52,980 nt of DNA from an uncultured Gemmatimonadales bacterium (GTDB taxonomy: Bacteria; Gemmatimonadota; Gemmatimonadetes; Palauibacterales; Palauibacteraceae): positions 1 through 52,980 of the forward strand of contig CAMYMV010000032.1 in the NCBI GenBank assembly GCA_947259585.1, written 5' to 3'. The notes beneath the pieces are model-generated. The model was not told the origin of the DNA. It ran no database searches and saw only the letters and a program-made list of their open reading frames with translations. A program made the translations under genes and the position numbers. Of the stretch, positions 18,601 to 25,214 are shown piece by piece (positions within the stretch are counted from its first letter, which is position 1; each line of letters starts with the position of its first letter).

Positions 18601-18730
18601 AGCGCCGCTGGCCGTGGTCGTGATCGGCGGACTCCTTACCTCGACGGCGCTGAACATGGTCGTCGTTCCGGCGCTCTTTCTCCGCTATGGCAGGAGCGGG
18701 GGAGTGACAGGCCCGGCAGCGGGAGAATGA
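15614..18730 (+). CDS. CzcA-like heavy-metal efflux RND permease
   Basis: A 1038-residue inner-membrane RND pump with two repeats of one TM helix, large periplasmic loop and further helices. The first helix LLVVVTTVLVLAAGGWVAY leads into MPIDVFPDLTAPTV, typical of the HME (heavy metal efflux) branch. TM4 has GALVDDAIIFVENVYRRL with the Asp/Asp/Glu set required for proton relay. RND motifs GILLVSRYQD and GLALIPLALGMGEPGKEIQAPLAVV are also intact. ATG 15614 is chosen as it begins directly before the first helix (DRLVGWSLENR). It lies 11 bp after the adaptor gene in one operon. Exported ion (Cu, Ag, Co, Zn, Cd or Ni) cannot be told. Confidence 0.93.
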   Translation: MREGALDRLVGWSLENRLLVVVTTVLVLAAGGWVAYTMPIDVFPDLTAPTVTVLTDAHGMAPEEVESLVTFPIETAVNGAAGVRRVRSSSAQGISIVWVDFEWGIDIFRARQVVNEKLQLSVNQLPEGVDAPVLAPITSIMGEILLVGVTAPDSLLMDARTAADWTVRRRLLAIPGVAQVIPIGGQVRQYQVLAHPERLRAFGVSLTEVVQAAAASNRNASGGVYRSNGREVMIRALGRAHDLDDIGETVVATRGGTPVLLRDVAEVRVGPKLRFGVASVNAEPAVVLSIQKQPGANTLELTERIDAELAAIESVLPEGIRFEREIFRQADFIAVAVENVVAALRDGAILVIIVLFVFLWNFRTTAISVLAIPLSLALAVLVLRALGGTINTMTLGGMAIAIGALVDDAIIFVENVYRRLRENHRAPSVDRRAPIKVIYAAAREIRAPILNATLVISIVFVPLFFLSGVEGRMLRPLGLAYIVSILSSLLVAVTVTPALCSYLLPSASFLDRQRESWLVERLQSWYRPTLVWVTQHSRAVLSAALILFLTTLGTIPFLGSGFLPEFQEGTLTISAVTVPGTSLDETDRIGARIESRLLQHPAVVSTARRTGRAELDEHAQGVNASEIDVQLDLTNRGLEETMAEIRSRLTGIPGTAITVGQPIGHRIDHMLSGTRAAIAVKIFGTDLLRLRALAREIESAVEGVDGLVDLSVEQQADVPQLQIRADRQAMARYGVTPNQLGDIVDVAFRGEEVSLIREGQQAFELVVRYGADHHGNADAIGSALVSTPLGPPVPLSLLASVEPGRGPNAISRENVQRKIVVSANVAGRDVGSVVEELRDRVADDVELPAGYYIEYGGQFESGQEAARRITILSLFSIAAIFLIMFREFRSARTAGLLMVNLPLALTGGVFAVLLIGGTVNVATLVGFITLFGIAVRNGILLVSRYQDLHATGASLEDAVLRGSIERLSPILMTALTAGLALIPLALGMGEPGKEIQAPLAVVVIGGLLTSTALNMVVVPALFLRYGRSGGVTGPAAGE

Positions 18731-18791
18731 GCTCGGCGTTTAAGCCGGAGGTCAGTACCGAGGTCCGTGGTGGCCAAAAAGAGAGAGTGGA

Positions 18792-19667
18792 ATGAGCGTA
18801 AAGCGAAGGTCTGCGACTGTACTTGCCGTCTCCTTACTGGCCGTGGTTGGGACCCTGGCCGCTCACGACATGTTTCTGAAGCTCCCGACGTATTTCCTGG
18901 AGCCGAACGCCGAGGCCGAGGTCGCACTGGTCAACGGGACGTTTGACCGGAGTGAGAACGTGATCACCCGAGACCGGATGAGGGACGTGGGCGTCGTCAA
19001 CCCGGGTGGCGAGGTGATCCATCCGCCTTCCTCGGCGTGGAGAGATAGCGCGGTTCATCACGAGAATCCGGACAGCGTGGACACGTCGATCCTGACGTTT
19101 CGAACGGGCGAGGCGGGCACGTACGTGATCGGCGTCTCCAACAAGGCGCGGGCGCTGACCCTGTCAGCTGAAGATTTCAACGCGTACCTGGAGCACGACG
19201 GCGTCTTGGATATCCTCGCCGCTCGCAAGAGGCATGGCCTGACGGATCAGCCCGTGAGGGAGCGCTACAGCAAGCACGTCAAGGCCATCGTCCAGGTAGG
19301 TGATCTCCGGACCGGGACCTTCAGGCACGAGCTCGACTACCCTGCGGAGTTCGTTCCTCTGCAGAACCCATACGCGCTGATGGTGGGCGACATGCTGGAG
19401 CTACGATTCCTCCATCGCGGCCAGCCCGTGGCAAACCAGCTCATCTACGCGAGCCACGACGGTTACAACGCCCACAGCCCCGAGGACGCCGTGGCGCACC
19501 GAGAGGCGGCGCACACCCGAACGGATGCCGATGGGGTGGCTCGCGTTCGACTGAGCCAGGCGGGCGTGTGGTATGTGCGGACGATTCATATGGTGGAGAT
19601 GACGGAGGACCCTGACGTCGACTACGAATCCAATTGGGCGACCGTGACGTTCGAGGTCGGCAGGTGA
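18792..19667 (+). CDS. DUF4198 exported protein linked to metal efflux operon
   Basis: A 291-residue exported protein with a signal peptide whose cleavage would leave HDMF at the mature N-terminus (LAAHDMFLKLP), a hallmark of DUF4198 (PF10670). This family includes the periplasmic NikK-like part of some nickel/cobalt importers, where the N-terminal His helps bind metal. Two beta-sandwich halves are seen: a first containing LTFRTGEAGTYVIGVS and a second Cna-like half with HRGQPVANQLIYASHDG and TRTDADGVARVRLSQAGVW. It follows the CzcA gene by 61 bp and probably belongs to the operon. A metal-binding role is inferred. Confidence 0.85.
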   Translation: MSVKRRSATVLAVSLLAVVGTLAAHDMFLKLPTYFLEPNAEAEVALVNGTFDRSENVITRDRMRDVGVVNPGGEVIHPPSSAWRDSAVHHENPDSVDTSILTFRTGEAGTYVIGVSNKARALTLSAEDFNAYLEHDGVLDILAARKRHGLTDQPVRERYSKHVKAIVQVGDLRTGTFRHELDYPAEFVPLQNPYALMVGDMLELRFLHRGQPVANQLIYASHDGYNAHSPEDAVAHREAAHTRTDADGVARVRLSQAGVWYVRTIHMVEMTEDPDVDYESNWATVTFEVGR

Positions 19668-19710
19668 GTATCGCTAACCCCAGCGGCCAGAGCATCCGTG
19701 CTGACCGAAA

Positions 19711-19738
19711 GGCCCGCTCTCACAGCGGGCTCTTATGA
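19711..19738 (+). terminator. Terminator hairpin, short form of dispersed repeat
   Basis: GCCCGCT CTCAC AGCGGGC followed by TCTTA closes the metal-efflux operon 43 bp after the DUF4198 stop. The stem is the same as in the dispersed repeat hairpins at 7541 and 25369. Confidence 0.7.
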
Positions 19739-19749
19739 GGAGACGGCCC

Positions 19750-20235
19750 ATGAACCGAATCGCTTTCCTCCTGGCAGCCGTCGCCGTGATCATGGCAAGC
19801 TGCACTTCTTCCGATGACCCGGTCGAAGTCGGCAACATCGAAGTGGTTCACGTCGTGTTTTCCGACATATGGAGCAAGGGGAGCGTCGAGCTGATCGACG
19901 GTCTATTCGCAGAGAACTTCGTGGGCCACTTTCCCGAAGGAACTGTTCACGGTCGAGAAGGCTTGCTGGCCCAGGTCACTGCCCATCGCCAGGCCTTTCC
20001 AGACTGGACAGAGGAAGTCGAGGATACGATTGTCGATCGGGACCTAGTCGCGGTGCGATTCACATCACGCGGCACCAATCTAGGCGATTCTCTCGGCAAT
20101 CCACCGACGGGGAACCGAGTTGAAATCTCAGAAGTTGCCATTTTTAGACTGAGTGACGGCAAGATCGCTGAGCAGTGGGTCTATCCGGACATCCTCAGCC
20201 TACAGCGCCAGCTGAGCCAGCAGGCGCAGGAGTGA
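19750..20235 (+). CDS. SnoaL-like ester cyclase lipoprotein
   Basis: A 161-residue protein with a lipoprotein signal (AVIMASC lipobox) and a SnoaL-like fold: a helix VHVVFSDIWSKGSVELIDGLF, then NFVGHFPEGTVHGREGLLAQVTAHRQAFPDW and RISEVAIFR-type strands ending AEQWVYPD. SnoaL-like proteins include polyketide cyclases and many uncharacterised ester cyclases; the lipid anchor places this one on a membrane. The ATG follows GAGGAGA at 19736-19743. Reaction unknown. Confidence 0.8.
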   Translation: MNRIAFLLAAVAVIMASCTSSDDPVEVGNIEVVHVVFSDIWSKGSVELIDGLFAENFVGHFPEGTVHGREGLLAQVTAHRQAFPDWTEEVEDTIVDRDLVAVRFTSRGTNLGDSLGNPPTGNRVEISEVAIFRLSDGKIAEQWVYPDILSLQRQLSQQAQE

Positions 20236-20240
20236 TTTGG

Positions 20241-20285
20241 ACGCGCAGACCTCGCCCGTAGTCCGACCAGTTCTTTCGCCCAGTC
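20241..20285 (+). repeat. Tail module of dispersed intergenic repeat (degenerate)
   Basis: ACGCGCAGACCTCGCCCGTAG and TTCTTTCGCCCAGTCTTG match the repeat tail at 11330-11367 with several changes. It ends exactly where the mer promoter begins. Confidence 0.55.
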
Positions 20286-20316
20286 TTGACTCTATACTTA
20301 GGTACAGGGTTTAGGT
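20286..20316 (+). promoter_or_regulatory. MerR-controlled mer promoter and operator
   Basis: A -35 TTGACT (20286-20291) and -10 TTAGGT (20311-20316) are separated by 19 bp, the long spacer that needs MerR distortion. The spacer holds the dyad CTATAC TTAG GTACAG (20292-20307). The classical Tn501/Tn21 promoter has TTGACT, 19 bp with GTAC half-sites, and TAAGGT. It drives the four genes downstream, which include the regulator itself. Confidence 0.8.
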
Positions 20317-20355
20317 TATAGAGCAGGAGTAAGACACGCGGGCAGGAGCTCGGGC

Positions 20356-20913
20356 ATGGCCGATCACACGACAGGTAGGATCGAGGCATCTTTCGACGAG
20401 CCGGGGTGGTTGAGAAAACCCGGCTTCATCGGGCGCACCGTCCGGTTCATCATCGGGGCGTGGCTACTTTGGGCGCTTTACTCGCTTCTGCGATACGGCT
20501 GGTTGGTCCTGGTCGATACGACCGCGCCAAGCCAGATCGAATGGTGGCTCCTTATCATCGTCGCCTTCTGGCTAATGCCTCCTGTGGTCAACATCGGCTT
20601 TACGAAGAACTGGCGGAGAGCGCCGCAGGTCGTGCTCTCGGTGCTGATTGCTGTCGCCATCGTACTTGACCTGGCTATCTACGGCACGTGGTGGGCGCCG
20701 CCGCTCGGCCTCTTCGTCTTGGCGTGGCTTGTCTACTTCACAGCACATCTGGGCTTCTCGTTCGTCTTGTCCGCGCTGCTCGCGACGCCGGGCTGTGAGA
20801 TGCGGGCGATTCCGCACTTGTGGACACTCGCGACCGGCCGCGCGACCAAGGAGCACCACTGCCCCGGCTTCATCGACAGGATCGATCGTTGGGAGGCAGA
20901 CCGTGGCCACTGA
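20356..20913 (+). CDS. Membrane protein heading the mer operon
   Basis: A 185-residue protein with about four transmembrane helices (around residues 30-50, 60-80, 92-112 and 115-138) and a cytosolic-looking C-terminus with two cysteines, GCEMRAIPHL and HHCPGFIDRID. It is first behind the mer promoter and overlaps merR by 11 bp, so a role in mercurial uptake or handling, replacing MerT/MerC/MerE, is a fair inference. I do not recognise a named Mer transporter: the vicinal Cys-Cys of MerT is absent. AGGAG precedes the ATG. Confidence 0.75.
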   Translation: MADHTTGRIEASFDEPGWLRKPGFIGRTVRFIIGAWLLWALYSLLRYGWLVLVDTTAPSQIEWWLLIIVAFWLMPPVVNIGFTKNWRRAPQVVLSVLIAVAIVLDLAIYGTWWAPPLGLFVLAWLVYFTAHLGFSFVLSALLATPGCEMRAIPHLWTLATGRATKEHHCPGFIDRIDRWEADRGH

Positions 20914-21304
20914 TATGACGATCGGGGAGGCAGCGGATCGATCGAACGTCAACGTGCAGACGATCCGATACTACGAGCGGCGCGGGCTGCTGCCCACGCC
21001 ACGACGCTCGGCGAGCGGCTACCGCCAATACAGCGCCGACAACGTGGAGCGCATCCGCTTCATCAAACGTGCGCAGGCCCTCGGCTTCTCGCTCGACGAC
21101 ATCTCCGAGCTGCTCGCTTTGCGCGTCGCCCCTACAACGAACTGCGAAGAAGTACTTCACCGTGCAGAGATCAAGCTTCGCGATATCGACGAGAGAATCG
21201 AAGCTCTGCGACGTATGAGGCGATCTCTGAAGTCGCTGGCCGGCGCCTGTCGCGACCGTCGTACCACGAGCGACTGCCCGATCCTGGAGGCGCTGGAAGT
21301 GTGA
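20903..21304 (+). CDS. merR: Mercuric resistance regulator MerR
   Basis: A 133-residue MerR-family regulator: winged helix with VQTIRYYERRGLLPTPRR and YRQYSADNVERIRFIKRAQ, then a dimerisation helix. The three mercury ligands are in place, C81, C116 and C125, with the exact spacing of Tn501 MerR (82, 117, 126), so it should sense Hg(II) by bridging two subunits. GTG 20903 is chosen because GGGAGG lies 6 bp upstream; ATG 20915 is the alternative. It overlaps the genes on both sides and is unusual in being transcribed inside the operon it controls. Confidence 0.92.
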   Translation: MATDMTIGEAADRSNVNVQTIRYYERRGLLPTPRRSASGYRQYSADNVERIRFIKRAQALGFSLDDISELLALRVAPTTNCEEVLHRAEIKLRDIDERIEALRRMRRSLKSLAGACRDRRTTSDCPILEALEV

Positions 21305-21639
21305 GTGCTCATATCGAATTGATCTATGGCCCGGATTGTCCCCATCTAGAGCTCGCCCGCGACCGTTTGTCGAGAGCTCTCCGATCGGCAGGGCTGGGGG
21401 CCGAGTGGCAGGAATGGGATCAGGCAGATGGAGAGAGTCCGGACTACGCGCGCGACCACGCATCGCCGACCATCCTGATCAACGGGAAGGATGTGTCGAC
21501 AGATGTTGTCGAGGTGGACGCCGAAGCCTGCCGCCTGTACCGGACAGAGGATGGACGCCTCACCGGTGCGCCACCCGAATCTGTTATCACCACGGCCTTG
21601 CAGCGGACAGAGGAGAGGAATGCCGAGGGAGCCGGATGA
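21301..21639 (+). CDS. Thioredoxin-like protein of the mer operon
   Basis: A 112-residue protein with a thioredoxin-like opening strand and a Cys before the first helix: LIYGPDCPHLELARDRL, followed by SPTILINGKDV, which has the cis-Pro position of the fold (SPT). Only one Cys sits at the active loop (CPH), so it is not a classical CxxC oxidoreductase; binding or passing on Hg or an organomercurial is inferred. Similar proteins accompany merB in other bacteria. Start GTG overlaps the merR stop (GTGTGA), stop overlaps merB (ATGA). Confidence 0.75.
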   Translation: MSAHIELIYGPDCPHLELARDRLSRALRSAGLGAEWQEWDQADGESPDYARDHASPTILINGKDVSTDVVEVDAEACRLYRTEDGRLTGAPPESVITTALQRTEERNAEGAG

Positions 21640-22265
21640 GGGACCCCGCCGTGTTCACCGAGACGATCGATCTGCTGGCCGACCGATGGAGGGCGGCGGG
21701 TTCTCTGTTGCCTGGGTTCGGGATGCTCGCCGAGGGCAGGCCTCTTCCGATCGACCGGCTAGCGGCCGAGACGGGGATCGAGGTCGATCGTCTCAGGGAG
21801 CTGCTTGTTTCGGTCCGCTCACGGTTCGATGAAGAGGGTCGTCTCGTTGACCTCTTCGGCATGACCCTCGAACCGACGCCGCACCGGCTCGAAATCGGAT
21901 CGAAAGTCCTATTCAGTTGCTGTGCGCTATGGGCCCAAGTCATTCCGAAGCTCATCAATCGATCGATCGTGGTTGAATCGACGGATCCGGTGACCAACGA
22001 CCTCGTGCGTTTGTCGGTCTCACCCGTTGGAATCGAGTCCCTAGAGCCTGTGGGTGCAGCTGCGACCATGGCCGTGGCGAGTGCACCCGACATCGCGGCA
22101 AACGTGGGCGCTGCCTTCTGTCGCCATGTGAACCACTTCGCTTCCAGGGACAGCGCGGAGGCGTTCGCTGCCGAATCCGATAATCGCAGCGTCATTACAG
22201 CAGAGCAGCTAAACGACTTAGGATCGTTGTTCTACCGAGCGATCCGATCCGGACTCGAAGACTAG
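21636..22265 (+). CDS. merB: Organomercurial lyase MerB-like, Asp99 replaced by Trp
   Basis: A 209-residue alkylmercury lyase, which cleaves C-Hg bonds. An N-terminal winged-helix-like part (residues 1-75) precedes the core. The first catalytic cysteine is C96 in SCCALW, at the same number as in R831b MerB; the second is C162 in AFCRHVNHFAS, matching C159. The third catalytic residue, Asp99, is Trp here, an alteration that should change proton transfer or metal release. The ATG overlaps the previous stop. No merA follows in this window, so Hg(II) released would have to be handled elsewhere. Confidence 0.85.
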   Translation: MRDPAVFTETIDLLADRWRAAGSLLPGFGMLAEGRPLPIDRLAAETGIEVDRLRELLVSVRSRFDEEGRLVDLFGMTLEPTPHRLEIGSKVLFSCCALWAQVIPKLINRSIVVESTDPVTNDLVRLSVSPVGIESLEPVGAAATMAVASAPDIAANVGAAFCRHVNHFASRDSAEAFAAESDNRSVITAEQLNDLGSLFYRAIRSGLED

Positions 22266-22275
22266 CTAGACTTCC

Positions 22276-22378
22276 GCAGACGCGTGTTCCCCCTAGGAAA
22301 TCGGGCCAAACACAAGGAGCCTGCTATCGCAGCGGGCTCTTTTCATCGGCTGGGTGAACTAAGAGGGCGAACGACGCT
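22276..22378 (+). repeat. Dispersed intergenic repeat copy acting as mer operon terminator
   Basis: Holds CGCAGACGCGTGTTCCCCCTAGG, the hairpin GAGCCTGCT/AGCGGGCTC (22317-22339) with TTTT, then TCATCGGCTGGGTGAAC and GGGCGAACGACG. It follows the merB stop and ends at the stop codon of the convergent antitoxin gene. Confidence 0.7.
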
Positions 22379-22674
22379 CACGCCGGCTGAAGCCGCTCGA
22401 CGCGGAGATCTCCGGCACGCTGCTCGGCGTGCCACAGGTCGTAATTCAACTGGAGCTGCATCCAGTGCCGGGCGGAACTCCCGAAGGCTTTCTCCAGGCG
22501 GATCGCCATCTCGGGCGAGATGCCGGACTTCCCGTTTACGAGCTCTGAAAGGGTCTTTCGAGCCACTCCGAGAGCCTTCGCGGCCGCCGTAATCGAAAGG
22601 CCGAGTGGCTCGAGACAGTTGGCCCTCACATGCTCACCGGGATGCGGTGGGTCGAACATGGGCATGATTGTCAC
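22378..22674 (-). CDS. higA: HigA-family antitoxin
   Basis: A 98-residue Xre-type antitoxin of the HigA/VapI group. It opens with [21 protein letters not shown], then a helix-turn-helix [21 protein letters not shown] and the family motif [24 protein letters not shown]. It binds and neutralises the upstream toxin and represses the shared promoter. It lies 4 bp after higB in one transcript. The true start could be the second Met at 22662 (MFDPP). The final residues overlap the terminator repeat, an odd placement. Confidence 0.88.
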   Translation of the reverse strand: MTIMPMFDPPHPGEHVRANCLEPLGLSITAAAKALGVARKTLSELVNGKSGISPEMAIRLEKAFGSSARHWMQLQLNYDLWHAEQRAGDLRVERLQPA

Positions 22675-22678
22675 TCCC

Positions 22679-22957
22679 TCAGTGATAGTCGGTCAGGTCA
22701 ACGTCGTAGACGTCTCCGGCGTCGAGACGGAATACGACTCGCCAGTTCCCTGTGACGTCGATCGCCCAGAATCCCTTGAGGTCACCCTTCAAACGATGCA
22801 AGCGATAGCCGGGAAGCTTGAGATCCTGTGGCTTCTCGGCCGCATCCAGGTCCGCGAGAATGAGACGGAGGCGTCCCACCATGGTCGCCGGAAGCCTCTT
22901 CGCGTCGCCCTTTTCGTAATAGCGCTTCAAGCCCTTGTGACGAAGGCTCTTGATCAT
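22679..22957 (-). CDS. higB: HigB-like RelE/ParE-superfamily toxin
   Basis: A 92-residue toxin with the HigB (plasmid killer) pattern: FRHKGL-type opening [21 protein letters not shown], a central [19 protein letters not shown], and the C-terminal [22 protein letters not shown] that carries the catalytic basic and terminal histidine region of these mRNA interferases. Gene order toxin-then-antitoxin is as in other higBA loci. The ATG sits immediately after its promoter (see separate entry). Confidence 0.88.
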   Translation of the reverse strand: MIKSLRHKGLKRYYEKGDAKRLPATMVGRLRLILADLDAAEKPQDLKLPGYRLHRLKGDLKGFWAIDVTGNWRVVFRLDAGDVYDVDLTDYH

Positions 22958-22962
22958 GCGGC

Positions 22963-22991
22963 AGTGTATCCCGTCACGTTACACGGGTCAA
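22963..22991 (-). promoter_or_regulatory. higBA promoter with overlapping operator; probably leaderless
   Basis: On the minus strand a -35 TTGACC (22991-22986), a 17-bp spacer and -10 TACACT (22968-22963) lie directly before higB. Only five bases separate the -10 from the ATG at 22957, so transcription should begin at or next to the start codon. The spacer holds the inverted repeat CCCGT/ACGGG, a likely HigA operator. Confidence 0.6.
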
Positions 22992-23135
22992 GCAAGGATC
23001 GTTCCCGAAGGATGCATTCTGCGCTTTGGATACCGGGGTCACGCCCGAAGCACCTGAGCCCACCTGATTCCTCGCCCAGTCCTGTCCGGCCCAGATACGG
23101 CAGAGCCTCCGTGAATCCACCCTTCACCTCCGCCC

Positions 23136-23190
23136 TTGACATACGCCATTGGCGTAGTTAGTATCAGTCAACAGATACGCCATTGGCGGA
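23136..23190 (+). promoter_or_regulatory. Promoter with twin palindromic operators for second TA module
   Basis: A -35 TTGACA (23136-23141) and -10 TAGTAT (23159-23164) flank a 17-bp spacer. The perfect palindrome TACGCCATTGGCGTA (23142-23156) fills that spacer; a second copy, TACGCCATTGGCGGA, lies at 23176-23190, centres 34 bp apart. Binding of the antitoxin or complex at both would block the promoter. Confidence 0.8.
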
Positions 23191-23202
23191 TAGAGACAGA
23201 AC

Positions 23203-23505
23203 GTGGAGATCATAGAAACCCCGCTATTTGAGAGCAAGCTCGAGAGGTTCTTCAGCGATGAGGAGTACAGGGAGCTTCAGAACCACTTGGTTGCACGGCC
23301 AAGCGCAGGGGCGGTCTTACGCGGCAGCGGCGGTCTTCGGAAGGTGAGGTGGGCTTCAGGTGGTAAGGGCAAGAGCGGGGGCGCTCGCGTCATCTACTAT
23401 CTGAAGACCACGGAGCGGCTCTACATGCTGTTCGTGTACGGTAAAGGTGAACAGGCGGATCTGACGCCACAACAGTTAAAGTACCTCAGGAGGCTGCTCG
23501 ACTAG
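23203..23505 (+). CDS. RelE-like toxin (HigB-2 type)
   Basis: A 100-residue protein of the RelE superfamily subgroup in which the toxin gene precedes an Xre antitoxin with a long N-terminus. Visible blocks are FESKLERFFSDEEYRELQNHL, the GxGGLRKVRWA strand, GKSGGARVIYYL, and YMLFVYGKGEQADLTPQQ. These mRNA interferases cut ribosome-bound transcripts. The GTG start follows the operator region with no strong ribosome site. Downstream antitoxin begins 32 bp after the stop. Confidence 0.88.
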   Translation: MEIIETPLFESKLERFFSDEEYRELQNHLVARPSAGAVLRGSGGLRKVRWASGGKGKSGGARVIYYLKTTERLYMLFVYGKGEQADLTPQQLKYLRRLLD

Positions 23506-23537
23506 AGTGGCTCTGGGGTGTGAAAAGGAGGCAGGCG

Positions 23538-23870
23538 GTGGACGACAAGGCTTTTGCTGAGCTTGTGGAGAGCATCAAGCAGATGAAGGCGATCGAGGCT
23601 GGGGAGATGAAGCCAGCCCGGGTGACGGTGATTCCCGACCCGGACGTAAAGGCGATCCGCGCTGAGTACGGATTGTCTCAGCGGGCGTTTGCCGATTTCT
23701 TCGGTGTGAACGTCAGGACCCTACAGAACTGGGAGCAGGGTCGGCGTAAGCCGCGAGGCCCCACCCGTCTCCTGCTTGCCGTACTTGGGCACAATCCTCG
23801 TGTACTGTACGAAGTGCTGCACGAGGTCGAGCCTGAAGAGTGGGAGCCAGCTAAGAGCGAGGTCGCCTAG
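23538..23870 (+). CDS. Xre-family antitoxin (NadS/HigA-2 type)
   Basis: A 110-residue antitoxin: a helical N-terminus (FAELVESIKQMKAIEAGE) that usually wraps the toxin, then a helix-turn-helix IRAEYGLSQRAFADFFGVNV with RTLQNWEQGRRKPRGP as recognition helix and wing. GTG 23538 is chosen because AAAAGGAGG ends 6 bp before it; GTG 23520 would place that site inside the gene. Together with the palindromes upstream this is a complete, apparently intact module, convergent with the higBA pair. Confidence 0.88.
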   Translation: MDDKAFAELVESIKQMKAIEAGEMKPARVTVIPDPDVKAIRAEYGLSQRAFADFFGVNVRTLQNWEQGRRKPRGPTRLLLAVLGHNPRVLYEVLHEVEPEEWEPAKSEVA

Positions 23871-23922
23871 TCACGGTTCAGTCGCCCCGAACGCCTGCTC
23901 GATGGCCCGTAGCAAACACATG

Positions 23923-23953
23923 GAGCCCGCTCTCACAGCGAGCCTGTGTCTTC
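23923..23953 (+). repeat. Short hairpin copy of the dispersed repeat
   Basis: GGAGCCCGCTCTCACAGCG continues with AGCCTG, so the stem is imperfect (GCTCGC-type mismatch) compared with the copies at 19711 and 25369. It follows the antitoxin gene and may be a decayed terminator. Confidence 0.55.
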
Positions 23954-24045
23954 ATTTCAAATCACTACTGTGAATTGCGAACGCGTTTGGTCCGCATCGA
24001 CGAGTCAGTCCCGCTCCACGATTGCTGCTCACGAGGAGGAAGCCG

Positions 24046-25086
24046 ATGAGAAGGTGCTTGCCTACTACTGATTCTGGGCCCGCTACGGACGCAGTGCCGG
24101 ACCGCCGTCAGTTCCTTGCCGCGGGAGCCGGCCTGATCGCCGCGCCGATGCTCATGGTCAACGCTGAGGCTCGCGGCGTCGTGCGGGGGGGTGGCTCGAC
24201 TGCCGCCCGCTCGGCGCGGTTTCAGCCGAGCGAGGGCACGCAAACAGTCACCCTGAATAACGGCGTGGAGATGCCGATCCTGGGACTCGGAACCTTCCAG
24301 ATGACCGGGGAGGAGTGCGAACGAAGTGTCCTCGAGGCGATTCAGACGGGCTATCGCCTGATCGATTCGGCTTCCGCCTATGACAATGAAGAGGCCGTTG
24401 GCAACGCGGTGAGGCGGAGTGGCGTGCCTCGCAATGAGCTCTTCGTGACAACCAAGCTCTGGGTCTCGGATGCTGGGTATGACAGGGCGAGGACCGCGTT
24501 CGAACGCTCGCTGGAACTGCTCGGACTGGAGTACCTGGACCTGTACCTCATCCACCAGCCGTACAACGATGTGTACGGCGCGTGGCGCGCGATGGAGGAG
24601 TTGTACCGGGAGGGCCGCATCAAGGCGATCGGTGTGAGCAACTTCCACCCGGACCGCGTCATGGACCTCATCATCCACAACGAGGTCAGGCCGGCCGTGA
24701 ATCAGATCGAGGCACATGTCTTCCATCAACGGACTGCCGCGTTGGAGTTCCTGCAGGAAGAGGATGTCCAGATGGAGGCCTGGTCGCCGTTTGCTCAGGG
24801 GAGGAAAAACTTTTTCCAGAACGAGGTGCTGCGGTCCATCGGCGAGAAACATGGGAAGACTGTGGCGCAGGTCGCCCTGCGATGGCATACGCAACGGGGC
24901 GTGGTCGCCATCCCCAAGTCATCTCAGAAGGCGCACATCGTTGAGAACTTCAATGTCCTTGACTTCGAGCTCAGCCCCGAGGACCTGGCCGAGATCGCCA
25001 AGCTGGAGACCGGGACGAGCGTGTTCTTTGACCACCGCGACCCTCAGGCCGTGAGGAGGATCGCCGGGATGAGACCCAACCGGTAA
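24046..25086 (+). CDS. Aldo/keto reductase with Tat-type signal
   Basis: A 346-residue protein with an N-terminal twin-arginine motif ([11 protein letters not shown]) followed by a hydrophobic stretch, so it is probably exported folded to the periplasm. The AKR barrel follows: [26 protein letters not shown] (catalytic Asp and Tyr), TTKLWV (Lys), [10 protein letters not shown] (His), GVSNFH and the cofactor loop [10 protein letters not shown]. The catalytic tetrad is complete. Exported aldo/keto reductases are uncommon since NADPH is cytosolic; the signal might be vestigial. GAGGAGGA precedes the ATG. Substrate unknown. Confidence 0.85.
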   Translation: MRRCLPTTDSGPATDAVPDRRQFLAAGAGLIAAPMLMVNAEARGVVRGGGSTAARSARFQPSEGTQTVTLNNGVEMPILGLGTFQMTGEECERSVLEAIQTGYRLIDSASAYDNEEAVGNAVRRSGVPRNELFVTTKLWVSDAGYDRARTAFERSLELLGLEYLDLYLIHQPYNDVYGAWRAMEELYREGRIKAIGVSNFHPDRVMDLIIHNEVRPAVNQIEAHVFHQRTAALEFLQEEDVQMEAWSPFAQGRKNFFQNEVLRSIGEKHGKTVAQVALRWHTQRGVVAIPKSSQKAHIVENFNVLDFELSPEDLAEIAKLETGTSVFFDHRDPQAVRRIAGMRPNR

Positions 25087-25172
25087 GCGGTGATGGTTGC
25101 GGCGATGCCTCTGATCTCTCGGTTGGGGGGGCGCAGGGCCGGTAACGAGTGAGTTGCCAAGGCGTTAGGGAA

Positions 25173-25214
25173 TGCGCCCGGGAGAATTCGAATCCCCAAC
25201 CTCCTGATCCGTAG
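25173..25214 (-). other. tRNA-Arg(ACG) 3' half remnant
   Basis: Read on the minus strand the 42 bases fold as anticodon loop CTACGGA, 3' anticodon stem TCAGG, variable loop AGGTT, T stem GGGGA/TCTCC around TTCGAAT, acceptor strand CGGGCGC and discriminator A. No 5' half is found next to it and no CCA is encoded. The break in the anticodon loop is typical of an integrase attachment site left by an element. Confidence 0.65.
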
